The notes under the pieces are model-generated. The model worked only from the letters and a program-made list of their open reading frames with translations, ran no database searches and had not been told where the DNA came from. DNA of 64,000 bases from Celoporthe dispersa (Eukaryota > Ascomycota > Sordariomycetes > Diaporthales > Cryphonectriaceae). The first letter of the stretch is position 1. The number at the start of each line of letters is the position of its first letter. The stretch lies in contig WAID01000013.1 of assembly GCA_016584495.1 (NCBI GenBank), forward strand, positions 558,001 to 622,000. The letters run 5' to 3'. This document shows positions 22,765-35,433 of this stretch, piece by piece. The position numbers and the translations under genes were made by a program.

Positions 22765-25700
22765 ATGCCGGCAGCAACTGAAGGGCCCACGGTGGCTCTC
22801 TCATGTATGGATACGCTCTCCTCACCTTGCCCGGTTCTACACCGGTACCGTACTAATATGCATCTGTTCTTGTAGTTGCCAACAACTTCTGGGGTAAAGA
22901 AGATGCAGGTGTCACGCCCATGCTTGAGCGTATGCATGCTGCCAAGCAGACTTGCGACGAACTTCGCTCATTCTATAACGGTGAGGCCTCTCGAGCATAT
23001 CCGCGTGCTGTTCATAGTATGACCAGACCCACTGACACATGGCAACCTGCAGCACGAGCATCGATCGAGGAGGAATATGCCCGCAAGCTGCTCTCGCTAT
23101 CCCGAAAATCACTAGGCTCCCAGGAAATGGGAACCCTGAAGACGTCGCTGGACACACTCCGTGGCGAGGTCGAATGCATGGGAAAACAGCACCAGAATAA
23201 CGCCGCCCAGATGAGGTCGGAACTCGAGGAGCCATTGACAGCCTTCGCCGGCGGCATGAAGGAGCGGCGGAAGATCGTGCAGAACGGTATCGAGAAGCTC
23301 CTGAAGACCAAGCAGCAGCAGACACAGCAGGTTAACAAGGTGGGTCACGCACGCAGCCTTTTCGTTCCGATTTCTCACTGTCTAACACCTTGCAGACCCG
23401 GGATCGGTACGAGCAGGAGTGTCTCAAGATCAAGGGCTACCTCGCACAGGGCCACATGGTCATGGGGCAGGAGGAGCGCAAGAACAAGGCGAAGCTCGAG
23501 AAGACCCAGATCAGCCTGGCCACGTCCAACCAGGAGTACGAGAATGCCGTCAAGGCCCTAGAAGAGACCACCGTAAGGTGGAACAGGGAGTGGAAGGCTG
23601 CGGCAGACAAGTTCCAGGACCTCGAGGAGGAGAGGCTCGACTTTACCAAGAGCAGTCTCTGGACCTTTGCCAACATCGCGTCCACCGTCTGCGTCAGCGA
23701 TGATGCGTCATGCGAGAAGATCCGTCTCTCCCTGGAGAAGATGGAGGTCGAGAGGGACATTGTCAACTTCATCCGGGACAAGGGCACTGGCCAGGAGATC
23801 CCGGACCCTCCAAAATACATCAACTTCTGCCGGGGGGATGTAGACGCACAGTCCGAGATCTCTGAGGACGAGGCCTATTCTGTGGCACAATTTCCTCGGA
23901 GCATAAATCCTCTCTTCCGATCCTCGTCACCGCAACCCTCGACCTACGAGTCTCACCATGATCCGACGTCCGCTCTGGCCCGAGAACTGGGCCATGGGGA
24001 TGTCGGCACGCCTTCCGGAAGGGATCAGGCAATCACATCCCAGAAGGTGCCAGCACAAGGCAGGTCCCCCAGAGAGGACACCTCCAGAGACTCTCGAGAA
24101 TTTCAGAGACAGATCCAGCCACCAGAGGTGAGTGATACCCCAGGGCAGACGGAGAAGCTACTCTGCGACGGTCGGATGCCACAGACCACTAACATTGTAC
24201 AGTTCGACCCCAACGAGTTCGCACCTGTCCCTCACGATCCCTACCCCATGGATGGTATGACGATGCTCTGCAGGCCCAACACCCACAACAGCTCAGATCT
24301 AGGGTCTCAGGTCAGCGCGACCTCGGTCTCCGACCGGCCGACCAGCAGAGACGAGCGTAGCGAATATTCCTTCTCCAGCCACGAGCCGACGAGCGGGGCT
24401 GTCTCGCCTGTGAAGCAAGACCCGGTGATGTCCCCAGTCTCGCCCGCGCAAGAGAGAGACAGGAAGGTACTGAAGAAGAAGAGTGGCTTCTTTCAGAACC
24501 ACAGCCCCTTTGGCCGGCGCAAGAGCATCAGAGACCCGAAGGACCTGCCAGGAAACAGCAGAAACACCTGGCACGGCGGAAACAGCAACACCGGTCCTAA
24601 CCGTCAGTTCCATGCAGGCGGTTCTAGCCAGAGCCTCCCTGGCCGACAGGGCAACAACTAGCCCCGATCCGATCGATGCTAATGCTGATGTTGCAATTAA
24701 TGTTGGCGACAATGTGCTGCCCGTGAAGCTGCCCGGCCGGCAGAAGCAAGCCGCCGAACCAGAACCCCAGGATGATGATCCAATCGCACAGGCGCTGGCA
24801 GAGCTGAAGGGCGTAGCCGTCAACAAGCAGTCGTCTGTTCGCATGTCAGCGGATCACTACCACGGCATTGCGACTCCTGCTCCGGGGGCCCAGCCGTTCT
24901 CGCGATCAGTGCCCATTGGCGGCCCTAGCAATGCGGCAGCTGGGATGCGGGGACGCCGCCGCCCTCTTATGATCAGCCAGCTCAACGGCTGGGTGTTCCA
25001 TCCCCTGCGGTCACCTCGAGAGCCATGAAGGAGACGTCGCAGAAATACACCCAAGGGACACGGAATCTCTTCACTGGAGATCGGCCGGGATCTGGTGGTT
25101 ACCGATCGTCTTCTCGTCCAGCTACACGTGGAAATGACATGCCCCGAGCAGCGTCTCCGGCAGCGCCGAGAAGCGCGTCTCCCAGACCGGGCATGTATCA
25201 AAGATCAGCGTCGCCAAACCCGCCGTATGCGAACAGTCCACGCGGGAGCACAAACTCCCGGCATGGCTCTGTCCAGATGGAGAACCACTCGTCCCAGGGT
25301 TTCTACCGCCAGAACTCGCCCAACGACATGCCCCGCGCGGTCTCACCAGCGCCATTCCGTGGCGGAGGTGAACACGGGCGTCCTGCTAGCCGAGGCGACT
25401 ATGGCCGGCCTGCCAGTAGGGCTGGCAGTAACCTGAGCAATGGCCACCCTGACATGGCCCGAGGCATGTCGCCAGCGCCCACAGATGATGGCTATGGCGG
25501 CTCTATGAGAGGCCGGGGCGGACGACCTGGTACGAGCCAGGGCAACCGAGGCATGAGCCTGTACGAGCCTCAAGGGCAGATCGCGCCGACGTCAAGACAG
25601 CGCAGCAAGAGCGTTGCGGATACTGGAAAGCACTACACAAAGGATGGTCGGCCAGTCCTGCATTTTGGTAAGTGATGTCTCTCCATCTGCGTGGCGCCTA

Positions 25701-25895
25701 CATGCTGACCGAATACTCTCAACAGCACGTGCAATGTACATGTACCAAGCCGCGATCCCCGAAGAGCTTGGTTTCACCAAGGGAGACATCCTCGCCGTGC
25801 TCCGCCACCAAGACGATGGCTGGTGGGAGGCCGAGGTCCACGGCACAAACGGCCACAGCGGGCTGGTCCCAAGCAACTACCTGCAACCCATCTAG
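22765..25895 (+). CDS. imp2: F-BAR/SH3 cytokinesis protein (Cdc15/Imp2/Hof1 family), two frame breaks
   Basis: Membrane-bending scaffold of the actomyosin ring and septum. Exons: 22765-22804, 22876-22980, 23053-23339, 23396-25667, 25726-25895; all introns are short GT-AG and phases agree. The N-terminal F-BAR domain starts at FANNFWGKEDAGVTPMLERM and runs through DELRSFYN, RASIEEEYARKLLSLSRKS, TRDRYEQECLKIKGY, LWTFANIASTVCVSDD and ERDIVNFIRDKGTGQEIPDP (about 300 residues). A long Ser/Pro/Arg-rich disordered middle follows. The C-terminus is an SH3 domain: ARAMYMYQAAIPEELGFTKG, DDGWWEAEV and SGLVPSNYLQPI. The middle needs two corrections: near 24646-24660 (one base extra, perhaps in G3 24646-24648) and G4 24949-24952 (one G missing). 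Corrected length is about 957 residues. The family is certain; which paralogue (Cdc15 or Imp2) cannot be settled from sequence alone. Confidence 0.9.
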
Positions 25896-26928
25896 GTACA
25901 CTAACCAGCATATACCTACCACGTCCATGCTTTTCTTGTCTTTTCTTTCTTTCTCTCGTTTCATGATGGCAAACAGCCAACGAACTGCACGGAGCTTATA
26001 CATCACTTCATTGCAACACGATCAGTCATATTCTAGCATTCAGGGGAGGGTGGGGCGGCGGGTTTGAATATCTTTTTACGCATGAGAACACGAACTGTCT
26101 AGGCACACAAACCATGATCCGTTTCCGAGACGAATATGGCATGTGGATAGGCAGACTTGTCATATTTCTTCGCTTTGTCTTGTTTTTCAGGTTTTGTGTG
26201 TAAACGAGGAGGGGGGTCATGGTTTTGATGTTCATAGGAGGCCTGAGGTGATGATATCCATGGTATATCTGTATGAAAGGATGGATTACAGAGAAATGAC
26301 ATGCGAACAAAGATACTTTCAAATGATGTTTCCATATTGTCTCCCCTGTGTGACTTATTCCATCATATTTAGGTTGGCCTCTACAAGGGATGCTCAAAGG
26401 AGGGTGTTTCTCTCTGGGCAACCCAACCTCTGAGCCCCGAAGGGGCCAAAACATCTATAGATATGAGCAATTTCCTCAGCAGATTTCAGGTGGACTGAAC
26501 TGTGCCGAAATTATCACGAATTTCCTCAAGGACGTCCGCGAGAAAATGTCGTGGCGCCTTTGCCCTGCGGCGCTGGACGAGATTGATGAGGACCCCTGGA
26601 CGATGTTCGGCTCAACACCGGCAGCGGCTGACACCGGGATGAGCTTAGAGGCTGACCCTGTGCAACCCTGGCTCCAGGGCTATGACGTCTGGCAGCCATC
26701 TTCCCCAAGCTCCATCCCGCGCGGGCGACAGCCTTTCAGCGGCACACCAGTCTACATTGCCTGGCCGACCTGGGACCGCAGTGAATCCTCGTCACCTTAT
26801 CCGTCTACTACTGTGCCTCCCCCGTCGACACGCCATACACCTTTCCCGCATCACCCGCTCGTGGCATCGTGTCGCGCGACGCGGCGCCTGCCGCTTACTT
26901 TGAGCTCCTGGTCGCGGCACGCCACACG
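25896..26928. other. Intergenic region with an open frame overlapping the seipin start
   Basis: Contains the F-BAR 3' end and the seipin upstream region. An ATG at 26546 opens a 131-codon frame that runs to 26941, overlapping the seipin ATG (26929) by 13 bases in another frame. It may be an upstream ORF, or, given the frame errors elsewhere, an N-terminal extension of seipin. The seipin frame itself is open upstream to about 26782. Confidence 0.45.
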
Positions 26929-28219
26929 ATGGACCTGGTGAGCAACAGCGCCGAGGCGCTGCGCTCTGGGTACAATGCTACGACGCAGACGGCAGGCAGC
27001 ATCTGGGGTGCCCTGACGAGCAAGACGGCCCAGCGGACTGCGCTGACGAGCGTGTTGCTGGGGCTGGCCTCGACATTCCTGCTCGGATGCGCGGCAGTCT
27101 CGTATCTGGCGTTTTATCACGAGTATCTGCCCGACCAGGTCACGACGTTGCCGGTGCATCTACAGTACGGGTAGGTCTGCTCGCATACTGCTTGGCCCTG
27201 GGACTTGGAGGGAGGAGCTGTGAATACGGACTGACGGGGTCGCTGGGCAGGTACGAGGTCAACCCCTACGGTCTTGTTCCCCTCGCAGACAAGAAGCTTG
27301 GCGAATACCAGGACTACGACATCTCCGTCACGCTGAACCTCCCCAACTCGCCCACCAACCTCCAGCGCGGCAACTTCATGCTCGCACTACACCTGCTCGA
27401 TGACCAGCCCGGCGACGGCAGCCGGGTGATATCGCCCATGACAAGTCCAGTGCGCGCCCTGGAGGGCCGTAACATCCTCTACACCTCGACGCGCCCGGCC
27501 ATCGTGCCCTACACGGATCCACTGGTATCCCTCGCCTCGCGATTGCTATTCCTCGCCTACCACGTCTTCGTGCCGGCGTCCGAGACGACCAGGCTGGTGG
27601 TCCCCATGGTGGAGCGCCTCGAGTTCAGGCCCGCCACCATGATGCCCACCGCGCTGGTGCTCGACGTCCAGGCGGGCCAGACGCTGCAGGTGTACAGCGC
27701 CTCGCTGACCATCACGGCACAGCTGCACGGGCTGCGGTGGTTCATGCACACGTGGTGGATCACGTCGTTCCTCCTCTTCACCGCGCTCTTCTGGCTCTGG
27801 GAGGTGTTCTCTCTCGGCATCACCATTCTCATCCTCCGCCTCATCTTCAGCGGGCACAGCGAGGGTCTCGAGGTGAAGCAGGAACAGGAGGGCCACCCCC
27901 ACAGAAGATCAAGAGGGAGGGCGAATCGAGCGGCAAGACGCTCGACGACGTCCCCATGACGTTCCCGACTTCCTCTCAGCAGCCGCCTCTGCGCTATGAC
28001 CCGGAGCCGGCTCACACCAACGACGTCACGGCGTCCACGCCGCAGGCGGACATACCGCCAGCCGCGGGCGTGGAGGCGGATGATGAGTATGAGGATGCCG
28101 GCGTGGAGGAGTTTGGTGAGGATGAGGGACGGGACTCGGGGATTGGCACGAGCTTCAGCGAGAGAGATGGGCCGGGGGCCCTACGGAGGAGGGTGTCCGG
28201 GCGGCAAGATGATGGCTAA
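26929..28219 (+). CDS. Seipin, lipid-droplet biogenesis protein (one frame break)
   Basis: ER membrane protein that shapes lipid-droplet formation at ER-droplet contact sites. Exons 26929-27170 and 27251-28219, with an 80-bp intron (GTAGGT...GCAG) in correct phase. The start was taken as MDLVSNSAEALRS, which resembles fungal seipin N-termini. First membrane segment: LTSVLLGLASTFLLGCAAVS, followed by LAFYHEYLPDQ. The lumenal beta-sandwich follows (YDISVTLNLPNSPTNLQRG, FMLALHLLD, RLLFLAYHVFVP, RLVVPMVERLEF). Second membrane segment: WWITSFLLFTALFWLWEVFS. The tail is acidic and cytosolic (DDEYEDAGVEEFGEDEG). The frame changes at the C5 run 27896-27900; adding one C joins the two parts. Corrected length is about 403 residues. 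The N-terminus may be longer. Confidence 0.87.
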
Positions 28220-29935
28220 CCGCAGGCTCTCTCGCGTGCCTTGGATGAGTCACGACGGCGGAAAGTATGAAGAATCAAGAGAAAAAAGGCGTTTGGATAC
28301 GATCTTTTACTGGGCTTGTACCTGATACCCCAACAACAACAGCAAATATTGATTGACCAGAGACGAGAATGCAATTTGTTTCCCATGTCGTGCTGCCTGC
28401 AGGGCTGCCTATCACTGTTGTCGATAGACCTCTAGTGGAAGGCCTCATTCGTAACAGGCCTGAGCAATCCTTTGTCGACCATCCTCAACACCTCGGGAAC
28501 CTGCCAGCAGCCAAAAGAAACAACTCCTCCAGGACAGTGGCCCAAGGACTAATGCTGACACTGGCTCCCAGGCGTCTGGCGCGCTAAGAGATGGCTTAGG
28601 GCCTGAATGCCTCAATGTACAGTGGAAATTTTGGAGTGATAGGCTGAGGTACCCTGCCAGCCAGCTTCTGCAGCACAGAGACATCTTGGCGTGCGGTCAA
28701 CCCCTCACCTTCACACATACACAAGAGGGCACGTACTGCCTGGGTCATCCCAGCAGACCAAGAGACCAACCATCACCAGATCATCAATTCTATTGTGGAA
28801 TCTCTAGAACGACATCATCTGGACCTCATCTCAAGAGAGTAACAACAGGTTTGCTGTGTCGACTGGAGATTCTGATTTATATTGAGCAATCTATCTGGCC
28901 AGGTCTGCCTGGCCTTGATGTGCACGTAGCACCACACCCCCCCCCCACAGCGCCACACAAGGATCAGTTTTGGGGGGGAGGGGTGGTCCCTGGTGTTTGT
29001 GCAGGGCTGCCGTGGTGGGACAAGACAGGCTGCACTTCACACCTTCTGCCCCCGTTGCGACAGCTAGCCTGCAAGGCCAGTCCACTAAGAGCAATTGGAT
29101 CCAATCGACTCTCTCCAACTCTGGCCTAGCCTGACCAGCGATCACCAAGCGCGTTCAACCCGCATCTCCTTCTACCTCACTGTCTCTGCCTCTACTATCT
29201 CTCTCTACCTCTGTGCCTCTGCTGCCTCTGCATCAGCACATCTCCTTGTGCTGCTGCTGCTGCTGCACCTGCCTGGCCTCGACCTTTGTTTTGTATGTCT
29301 TCTTCTTCTCTTCTTCCCCTCCCCTTTTTTTCCTCTTCTTTTTTTTTATTTTGTATTTTATTTCCTCCCCAACAGGCCCCCTTGGATCTCGAGTCTCCCT
29401 TTATGCGACCTAGACCTCGCTGTGCCCGTGCAGGTACAGGCTGGCCCCCCAGGCCAATATCGACAGGGCGACAGAAGAACTTGCAGCACCCAGGCCCTGA
29501 CCTCTTCCCTTGTCCTCGGACCCCACATCGACCATTAACATTGGAGATTAGCAACTCTCCCAAAAGTCAACAAACAGTCGACGTCAGATTTTCTCCTTCT
29601 CCTGCTCCCACTCCCCTTCTCGGCAGCAGCACCCACCAGGCTGCTAACTCTGAGCAACCCTACAACCAGCCGCGGCCCGAAACACTTCATACCTGTGGAC
29701 CAAGCAACCCTTCACAGTGGGCTCGTCAAGACCTCTTCGCTGTTGCGCCTGACGGTGGGGGTGTGACCCAAGACGACAACTCTGCTCAGGCCCCGACCTG
29801 GACACACAAACTACCTCAACGCATCGGCTGTTATCCCGTCCTCACCAGACCATTCCCACAGCACGTACTCGCCAGGAGCAAGATCAGGCTGAACGCTGCA
29901 GGAACCATCCCCTCCCGTTCGCGAGACGAGACAAG
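28220..29935. other. Intergenic region, no gene recognised
   Basis: About 1.7 kb between tandem plus-strand genes. A C-rich patch near 28937 and a TTCTTCTCTTC/T-rich tract (29300-29360) precede the leader of the next gene. Open frames at 29095-29957 are low-complexity Pro/Ser/Leu sequence and look like leader sequence. Confidence 0.45.
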
Positions 29936-30990
29936 ATGCCCTGCTTCAAGGGCATAGCTGTCAGCATCCATGCCAACGGCAACCCCTCCCCGAGTATGGC
30001 ATGCAGCGGCAGTCCAAATTCTCCCGGATCAACAGCTTCATCCCCGTCCCTCCCCGACCCTGAGCGAGGACTCGGGTAAGACGGAGCCTGCCAAGTTCGC
30101 CATCTCGATAACATTGTTGACGCCTGGCCTGCCCATCCCTTACTCGACTCCGAAGCCGTCGCCCGACCAGCCCGAGCCGACCCCGCAGTTCGCCGCCCTG
30201 GACGTGTCCTCGAGCAAGGCTGGCAGCGGCGTCCACCCTTACATCCCCATGACCAATTCCGAGAACGAGACCGTCGCTGCCTACATCTACTTTGACGGGC
30301 GGGGCAAGGAGGAGGTCGCCACGCTGCTGCGGCCGGGCGAGGAGACCTGGGTCAATAGCAGATGGGTTCAGGTCCCTGACGCGGAGGGCGGCGGCCTGGC
30401 GGAGAGGGAGTTCCTGTTCCGCGAGGTCGGCCTGGAGCGCTGGCTGAACGGCCTGGACCTGCAGGGCTCCAACACCCAGGAGCGCCTCGAGAAGCGCCGC
30501 CAAAAGTTCGAGCGCCGGCGTCGGAAGCAGAGGGCCGAGGGCGACGCCTCCGCGCTGGACGATAAGAAGCCCAACGGTCCCAGAGATACCCTGCGCTACA
30601 CCAACGAGGCGTCGCCCGTCGAGGCGGTTCTGGATGACGACGACGACGACTCGCTGTCCGACTCCGAGGACGAGTTCCCCGAGGCTGCCGGCCAGATCAA
30701 GGTGGCCATGTTCCGCGTGATAGCCTCAGGCGAGATCAAGAAGGGCGAATACTCTCCGCAGTTTGGCGCGCACGACGACGATGACGACGTGGACGGGGGC
30801 AACTCCAACGGTGTCGACGCCGATGTCGAGCACACGACCAGCTTTGCGAAACCCAAGTCGCTCGATCCTAAGACGATCAGCACCCAGACGGTTACTGGCA
30901 TCGACGGTCCCGAGAAGCCCTACGCCACCTTCACCTTCTACTACCGTGGTGACCGTGAGTACCTCCCCTCTCCCCCCGGCCTCACCTGAT

Positions 30991-31031
<41 letters not shown>

Positions 31032-31812
31032 CGACAAGGCTAATATGTGCACAGGCCAACTACAAAGATGGGCGTCCTCCCGACGTCGAAGCCTCAGCCC
31101 ACGACCACCCCCTCTGCGAAGCGGCGGTCTGGCCAGCTCGACCTGTCCAACCTCGGCCCCCTAAAGACCACCGGTACTGTGGGCTTCTCGGCGTTCAGGG
31201 ACCAGGAGGCCGAGTCAGCCAAGCGTAGAAAGTCCCGAAAGAAGAGCAACGGGGCAGCGAGCGCCATGGACGAGGACAGCGACGACGACGACGACGAGCC
31301 GGAGATTCTAGGCAAGATGGAGGATCTTGACGAAAAGGAGGTCAAGCTCAGCAGCGCCCCCGAGGATGCCAAGTCCACTGGTGAGCTGGCCGAGGGCGTT
31401 GACAGGATTCGAGTACGTATACCGCACCGGCCCTGCCCCGCTCTCATTGCCTGGCGCATGACCCCCCCAAGTACTGACACGATGACTACAGCTCAAACGC
31501 CAGCGATCGACCGACCTAGAAGGCTCTACACCCACCGACCAGAAGTCGCCCAACCTCGGGGCCAGCTCGGCCGGCTCGCCACCTGTCTCTGCCGGCTTCT
31601 CCGGTCTTGGCAACATACCTGGCCTCTCCTCAGGCACCACAGCCTTTGGCAAGAGTCTTCCAGATGACACCATCGTCGGCAGTCCCCTCAAGAAGCAACG
31701 CGCCGGCCCTCTGGACAATGTCTCTGCCCAGCCAGGTCTATCGTCAACATCAGCGCCCGCTGCAACTGCTTCCCATCTGAGCAGGGCCCATACAGACGAG
31801 GAAGAGCTATGA
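29936..31812 (+). CDS. Conserved uncharacterised fungal protein, DUF7918-like (frame breaks)
   Basis: Function unknown. The ATG at 29936 gives MPCFKGIAVSIHANGN. Exons 29936-30954, 31055-31412, 31492-31812; introns 30955-31054 (GTGAGT...ACAG) and 31413-31491 (GTACGT...ACAG). Conserved-looking core: NETVAAYIYFDGRGKEEVAT, LLRPGEETWVNSRWVQVPD, FREVGLERWLNGLDL, IKVAMFRVIASGEIKKGEYS, PYATFTFYYRG. Two acidic runs (DDDDDDSLSDSEDE, DEDSDDDDDEPE), a basic RRQKFERRRRKQR stretch and a nuclear-signal-like KRRKSRKK suggest a nuclear protein (inference). Near the start the frame changes at 29983-29986 (C4, one missing), about 30052-30055 (one extra) and 30074-30076 (one extra), and after intron 1 at A3 31064-31066 (one missing). 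Corrected length is about 565 residues. The domain name is tentative. Confidence 0.68.
30993..31028. repeat. (CT)n microsatellite inside an intron
   Basis: About 18 CT units within the first intron (30955-31054) of the uncharacterised gene, upstream of its acceptor. Confidence 0.9.
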
Positions 31813-33271
31813 GGGTCTGGTTTCGCCTAGCAACGAGATCCTGCGGCAATGATAGGCCCTCTGCGTGTGCTGTCCAGGAGACCTTGGATGGTTGATGTTA
31901 CTCTCTGCGGGAGCATGGGACCTCCCCGGCAACACTACGCCAGAAGAGCTTATGGTTGTCGCTCTCCCCACGGTCAACGAAGCCTCGACGACACACCCGG
32001 CTCAATCGCTATCCACATCAACACCACACCTTGTGCATGATTCGGCAGCTCGGTGTAAATATCAGGATAGCAGAAAGTTTGAACGCCCACGACGAGTGTG
32101 CGACGGCCGGTGATCTTCGAGGAGCGGGAAATGCGGCGTGCTACGATAATGAATGCCCTGAGGGGCACCAAAATACCACCACCGTTGCGAGAGGTCGGAA
32201 ACAGCCAGGGGGGCTTTCCGATATCGCAAGGTCAAGAAACATTTTCTTTTGTGACTAGTCTCCAGCAGGCCACAGCGGTACGCGCTCCTGCACTCGAGCT
32301 CCTTTTTGACAGACGACTGTAGCGTTAGGAGAGGGATAGGGAGCCAGGGTTTCAACGGGTGACGTTGGAGAACGGACCGGCCCTCTCTTTTCTCCTTCTT
32401 AGATGTGAACCTGGGGCTGGAGGAGACCCGTTGGACGGCGGGACGGCTTCGGACGCGGTCACAGTCACGGCTGCAGGAGGTTCGAGGAGACTGACGGGCT
32501 GACTGACTGCCTTTTCGGGCCCCTTTTCTGACTCTATAAAAAAAACCACACCCTAAAAAAAAAAAAAAAAACACACAAGACCTCGACCACAGACAGACAT
32601 GTTGTCTGAGGATGCCGTTCTTTGGAGCTGACGAGGGAGAGAGAGCAGGAAGCGTAACGCTCATACCCGAAAGAATGGAGCGGACGCATGTGATTGTGTC
32701 CGATAAAAGAGCGGCTGGTCTTTTAGTTAGACTACTTGTCATAGCTACAGATTAAAAGGGAAAAGAAGAAAAAAATGGGCACGGCGCAAACCAGATAGGT
32801 GACGATGCCTTTCTTGTCTTGTCTTAGGTGGAATTATTTTTGCACTACGCTCAGCAGCCCTCTCGATTGGCCACCGGCCTACACGGCTTAGAAGGGCCGC
32901 ATGAGGTCCCCAGATATTATTCCCATCGAGTCCTGCGTGATAGAGAAGATGCCATCAACTTATAACGGGTTTCACTTAGGCTAAACCCCGAGCACTCGGC
33001 CACGACCCCTCTTCTGAGTATCGACCCTCGCTGCACGGCGACGTTATCGCATGTAAGCCTGGCCAATGAACATCCACCCAGACGATAACTCAACTCGACC
33101 CGCACCTCACATTTGCTTGTCTATTCCATATATATCTATATCTATATATATGTCCATCTATATATTATATATCATTCCTCTTCTTCTCTGGCAATATCCT
33201 ATTTAGCTCTTCCCCCCCCCTACTCCCATTGACCTGCCCGCTCGAGCCGTCAGAGTATTGAGATCAACACC
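31813..33271. other. Intergenic region, promoter of the serine hydrolase gene
   Basis: No gene seen. An A-run of about 17 bases lies at 32554-32571. An AT-rich stretch of TATATCTATATATA type (33125-33175) lies 100-150 bp upstream of the next ATG and is a plausible TATA region. Confidence 0.5.
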
Positions 33272-35433
33272 ATGCGCCCGTCCTCTCCCCTCTGTCTCTT
33301 TCTCCTCCGCCTCGGTGCCGGCAATCTCGTCGCGGCGCAGGTGTCGTCCCCAGCTCACCTCGGTGGCGACGGTGGAGGGCAGAAGCCGATGAAGGACGAC
33401 AGCAGCGACGAGAACGTGAAGAGATGGGAACCCGGTAGCAACCCGTTCACGGAGGAGTACAGGAGGCATGTCGAGGGGCTGCTGGAGGAGTGGCATGTGC
33501 CGGGGGTGGCGATCGGGGTGGTGGATGGGGAGGATATCTGGACTGAGGTATGGAAACCGGGGCAGTGGTTTCTTATCCTACATGTCTTTGTTTCTCTGTG
33601 GTGTGTTGGTTGTTCTCTAGAGAGGCAGGCCCCCTTCCTTTCTCCCCTTCTTCTTCTCTACACTATCCATTCCTCCGAGCGCAGTCTAGACAGACCAACC
33701 GACTGACCTCCTCCTCCCTTCTTTTCCTCCCTCCCCGACTCAACAGGGCTACGGGTTAGCAAGCCTACCCTCGGACCCAGTAACCTCCAAGACCCTCTTC
33801 TACTGCGCCAGCACCACTAAGGCCTTCACAGCCGCGGTCCTCGCCATCATGATCGCCAGCGGCAACTACACCATCCCCTCCGCACTCCCCGCCCCCGCGG
33901 CCCCTCTCGCCTGGGATACCCCTCTCGCCTCCATCATCCCAGACGACTTTGTGCTTGACTCCTCCTCCTCCTCCTCCTCCGCCTGGGCAACACAGCACAT
34001 CACCCTCGAGGACGCCCTGTCCCACCGCACAGGCATTCCCCGCCACGACCGCGCCGGCTCGCACGTCCTCCGCGGCGACGGCAGCGGGGCAGCGAGCAAC
34101 CATACCCGCATAGCGACGGTGCGGGACGGCACGCGGCTCCTGCGCCACCTCCCGGCCAACGCGGCGCCGCGGACGAGATGGCAGTACTGCAACCACATGT
34201 TCGTCGCGGCGTCGCATGCGGTGCAGACGCTGGCGGGGGGCGCGTGGCTGGGGGACCTGCTGCGGGAGTGGGTGTGGGAGCCGCTCGGGATGAGGTCGAC
34301 GTACTTCTCGCTCGAGGATGCGCTGGCGGCAGGGCGGGAGGGGCACCACCTGGCCGCGGGCTACGCGTGGGACAGGCACGCGCAGCGTTTCGGAGCAGCC
34401 GTGCCGTTCATACCGACGGATGAGATCGGTGGCGCCGGGGCGGTCATCTCAAACGTGGAGGACTACACGAGGTGGATCCGGATGCTGCTCAGGGAGGCAG
34501 GCCCGCTGCCGCGAGAGGGGCACAGGGCAGTCAGGACGCCGCGGATGATCACAAACCCGGAGGCGTGGGCGGAGGAGGGTGCAGGGAGCCCGCCGTACGA
34601 CGCGCCCGTGGCGTATGCGCTGGGGTGGGAGACGAGCAGCTACCGGGGCCACCGGTTCTGGACGCACGCGGGCGGGATGCATGCGTATGGGGCCGAGGTG
34701 TTCTTCTTTCCGGATCTTGATCTGGGCCTGGTGGTCTTGGGCAACACGGCGCTCACGTCTAACGGGCTGGGGCTCGAGCTGGTCTGGGAGATGGTGGACG
34801 ACAGGCTGGGCGTGCCGGCGGGGGAGAGGTACGACTGGGGTGCAGAGTACGTCTTTTGCATTATTTCCTTTTTTTATTTTTATTTTTTTGTTATTCTGAA
34901 GATTATTCTGTGTTGTCTACCGCCTAGGTATATAGATGAGATCCTTGCTGACTGGCTATCTCTGCTTCTCATGTCACAGCATGAGAACCTACCAGGAGGA
35001 CCTAGAAGCCGTCATCGACACCAGCATCGACAGGTACTACCCCGACCGCCCGGCCCAGCCCATCCCGCCCGCTCTCCCGCTCGAGGCCTACGAGGGCACG
35101 TACTTCCACCCGGGCTACCGCAGCTTCACGCTGCAGCCCGCCAGCGCGCACGAGGGCCTGATCACGCGGAAGGACATCTCGCTCGTGGCCGTGCGCGCCG
35201 ACGCGACCTGGCCCTTGGTCAACGAGTTCCAGCACGTCTCGGGGGAGTACTGGATGAACTTTGAACACCTGAGGGACAGCCCCCAAGGTGCCGTCATGAA
35301 GGGCTATGCGCCTGTGCAGTTCGAGGTCGGGCCGGACGGGCGCGTGGGTAGGATGGGCATCACGTGGGTGAAGCCCTCGCCCAAGGGCCGGGATGTCGTC
35401 GAGGGCCTTGTGTGGTTCGACAAGATTGAATAG
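33272..35433 (+). CDS. Secreted beta-lactamase-like serine hydrolase (S12 family fold)
   Basis: Serine hydrolase or esterase of the beta-lactamase/transpeptidase fold; the substrate is unknown. Exons 33272-33547, 33747-34846, 34980-35433 with introns 33548-33746 (GTATGG...ACAG) and 34847-34979 (GTACGT...ACAG); 609 codons, no frame break. A signal-like N-terminus (SSPLCLFLLRLGAGNLVAAQ) suggests secretion. Catalytic motifs: SxxK in YCASTTKAFTAAV, Tyr-x-Asn in RWQYCNHMF, and the third box HAGG in FWTHAGGMHAYG. VPGVAIGVVDG near the N-terminus is typical of the family. The last exon encodes a C-terminal beta domain (YEGTYFHPGYRSFTL). Fungal relatives occur both as lone hydrolases and in secondary-metabolite clusters; nothing here points to a cluster. 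Confidence 0.85.
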
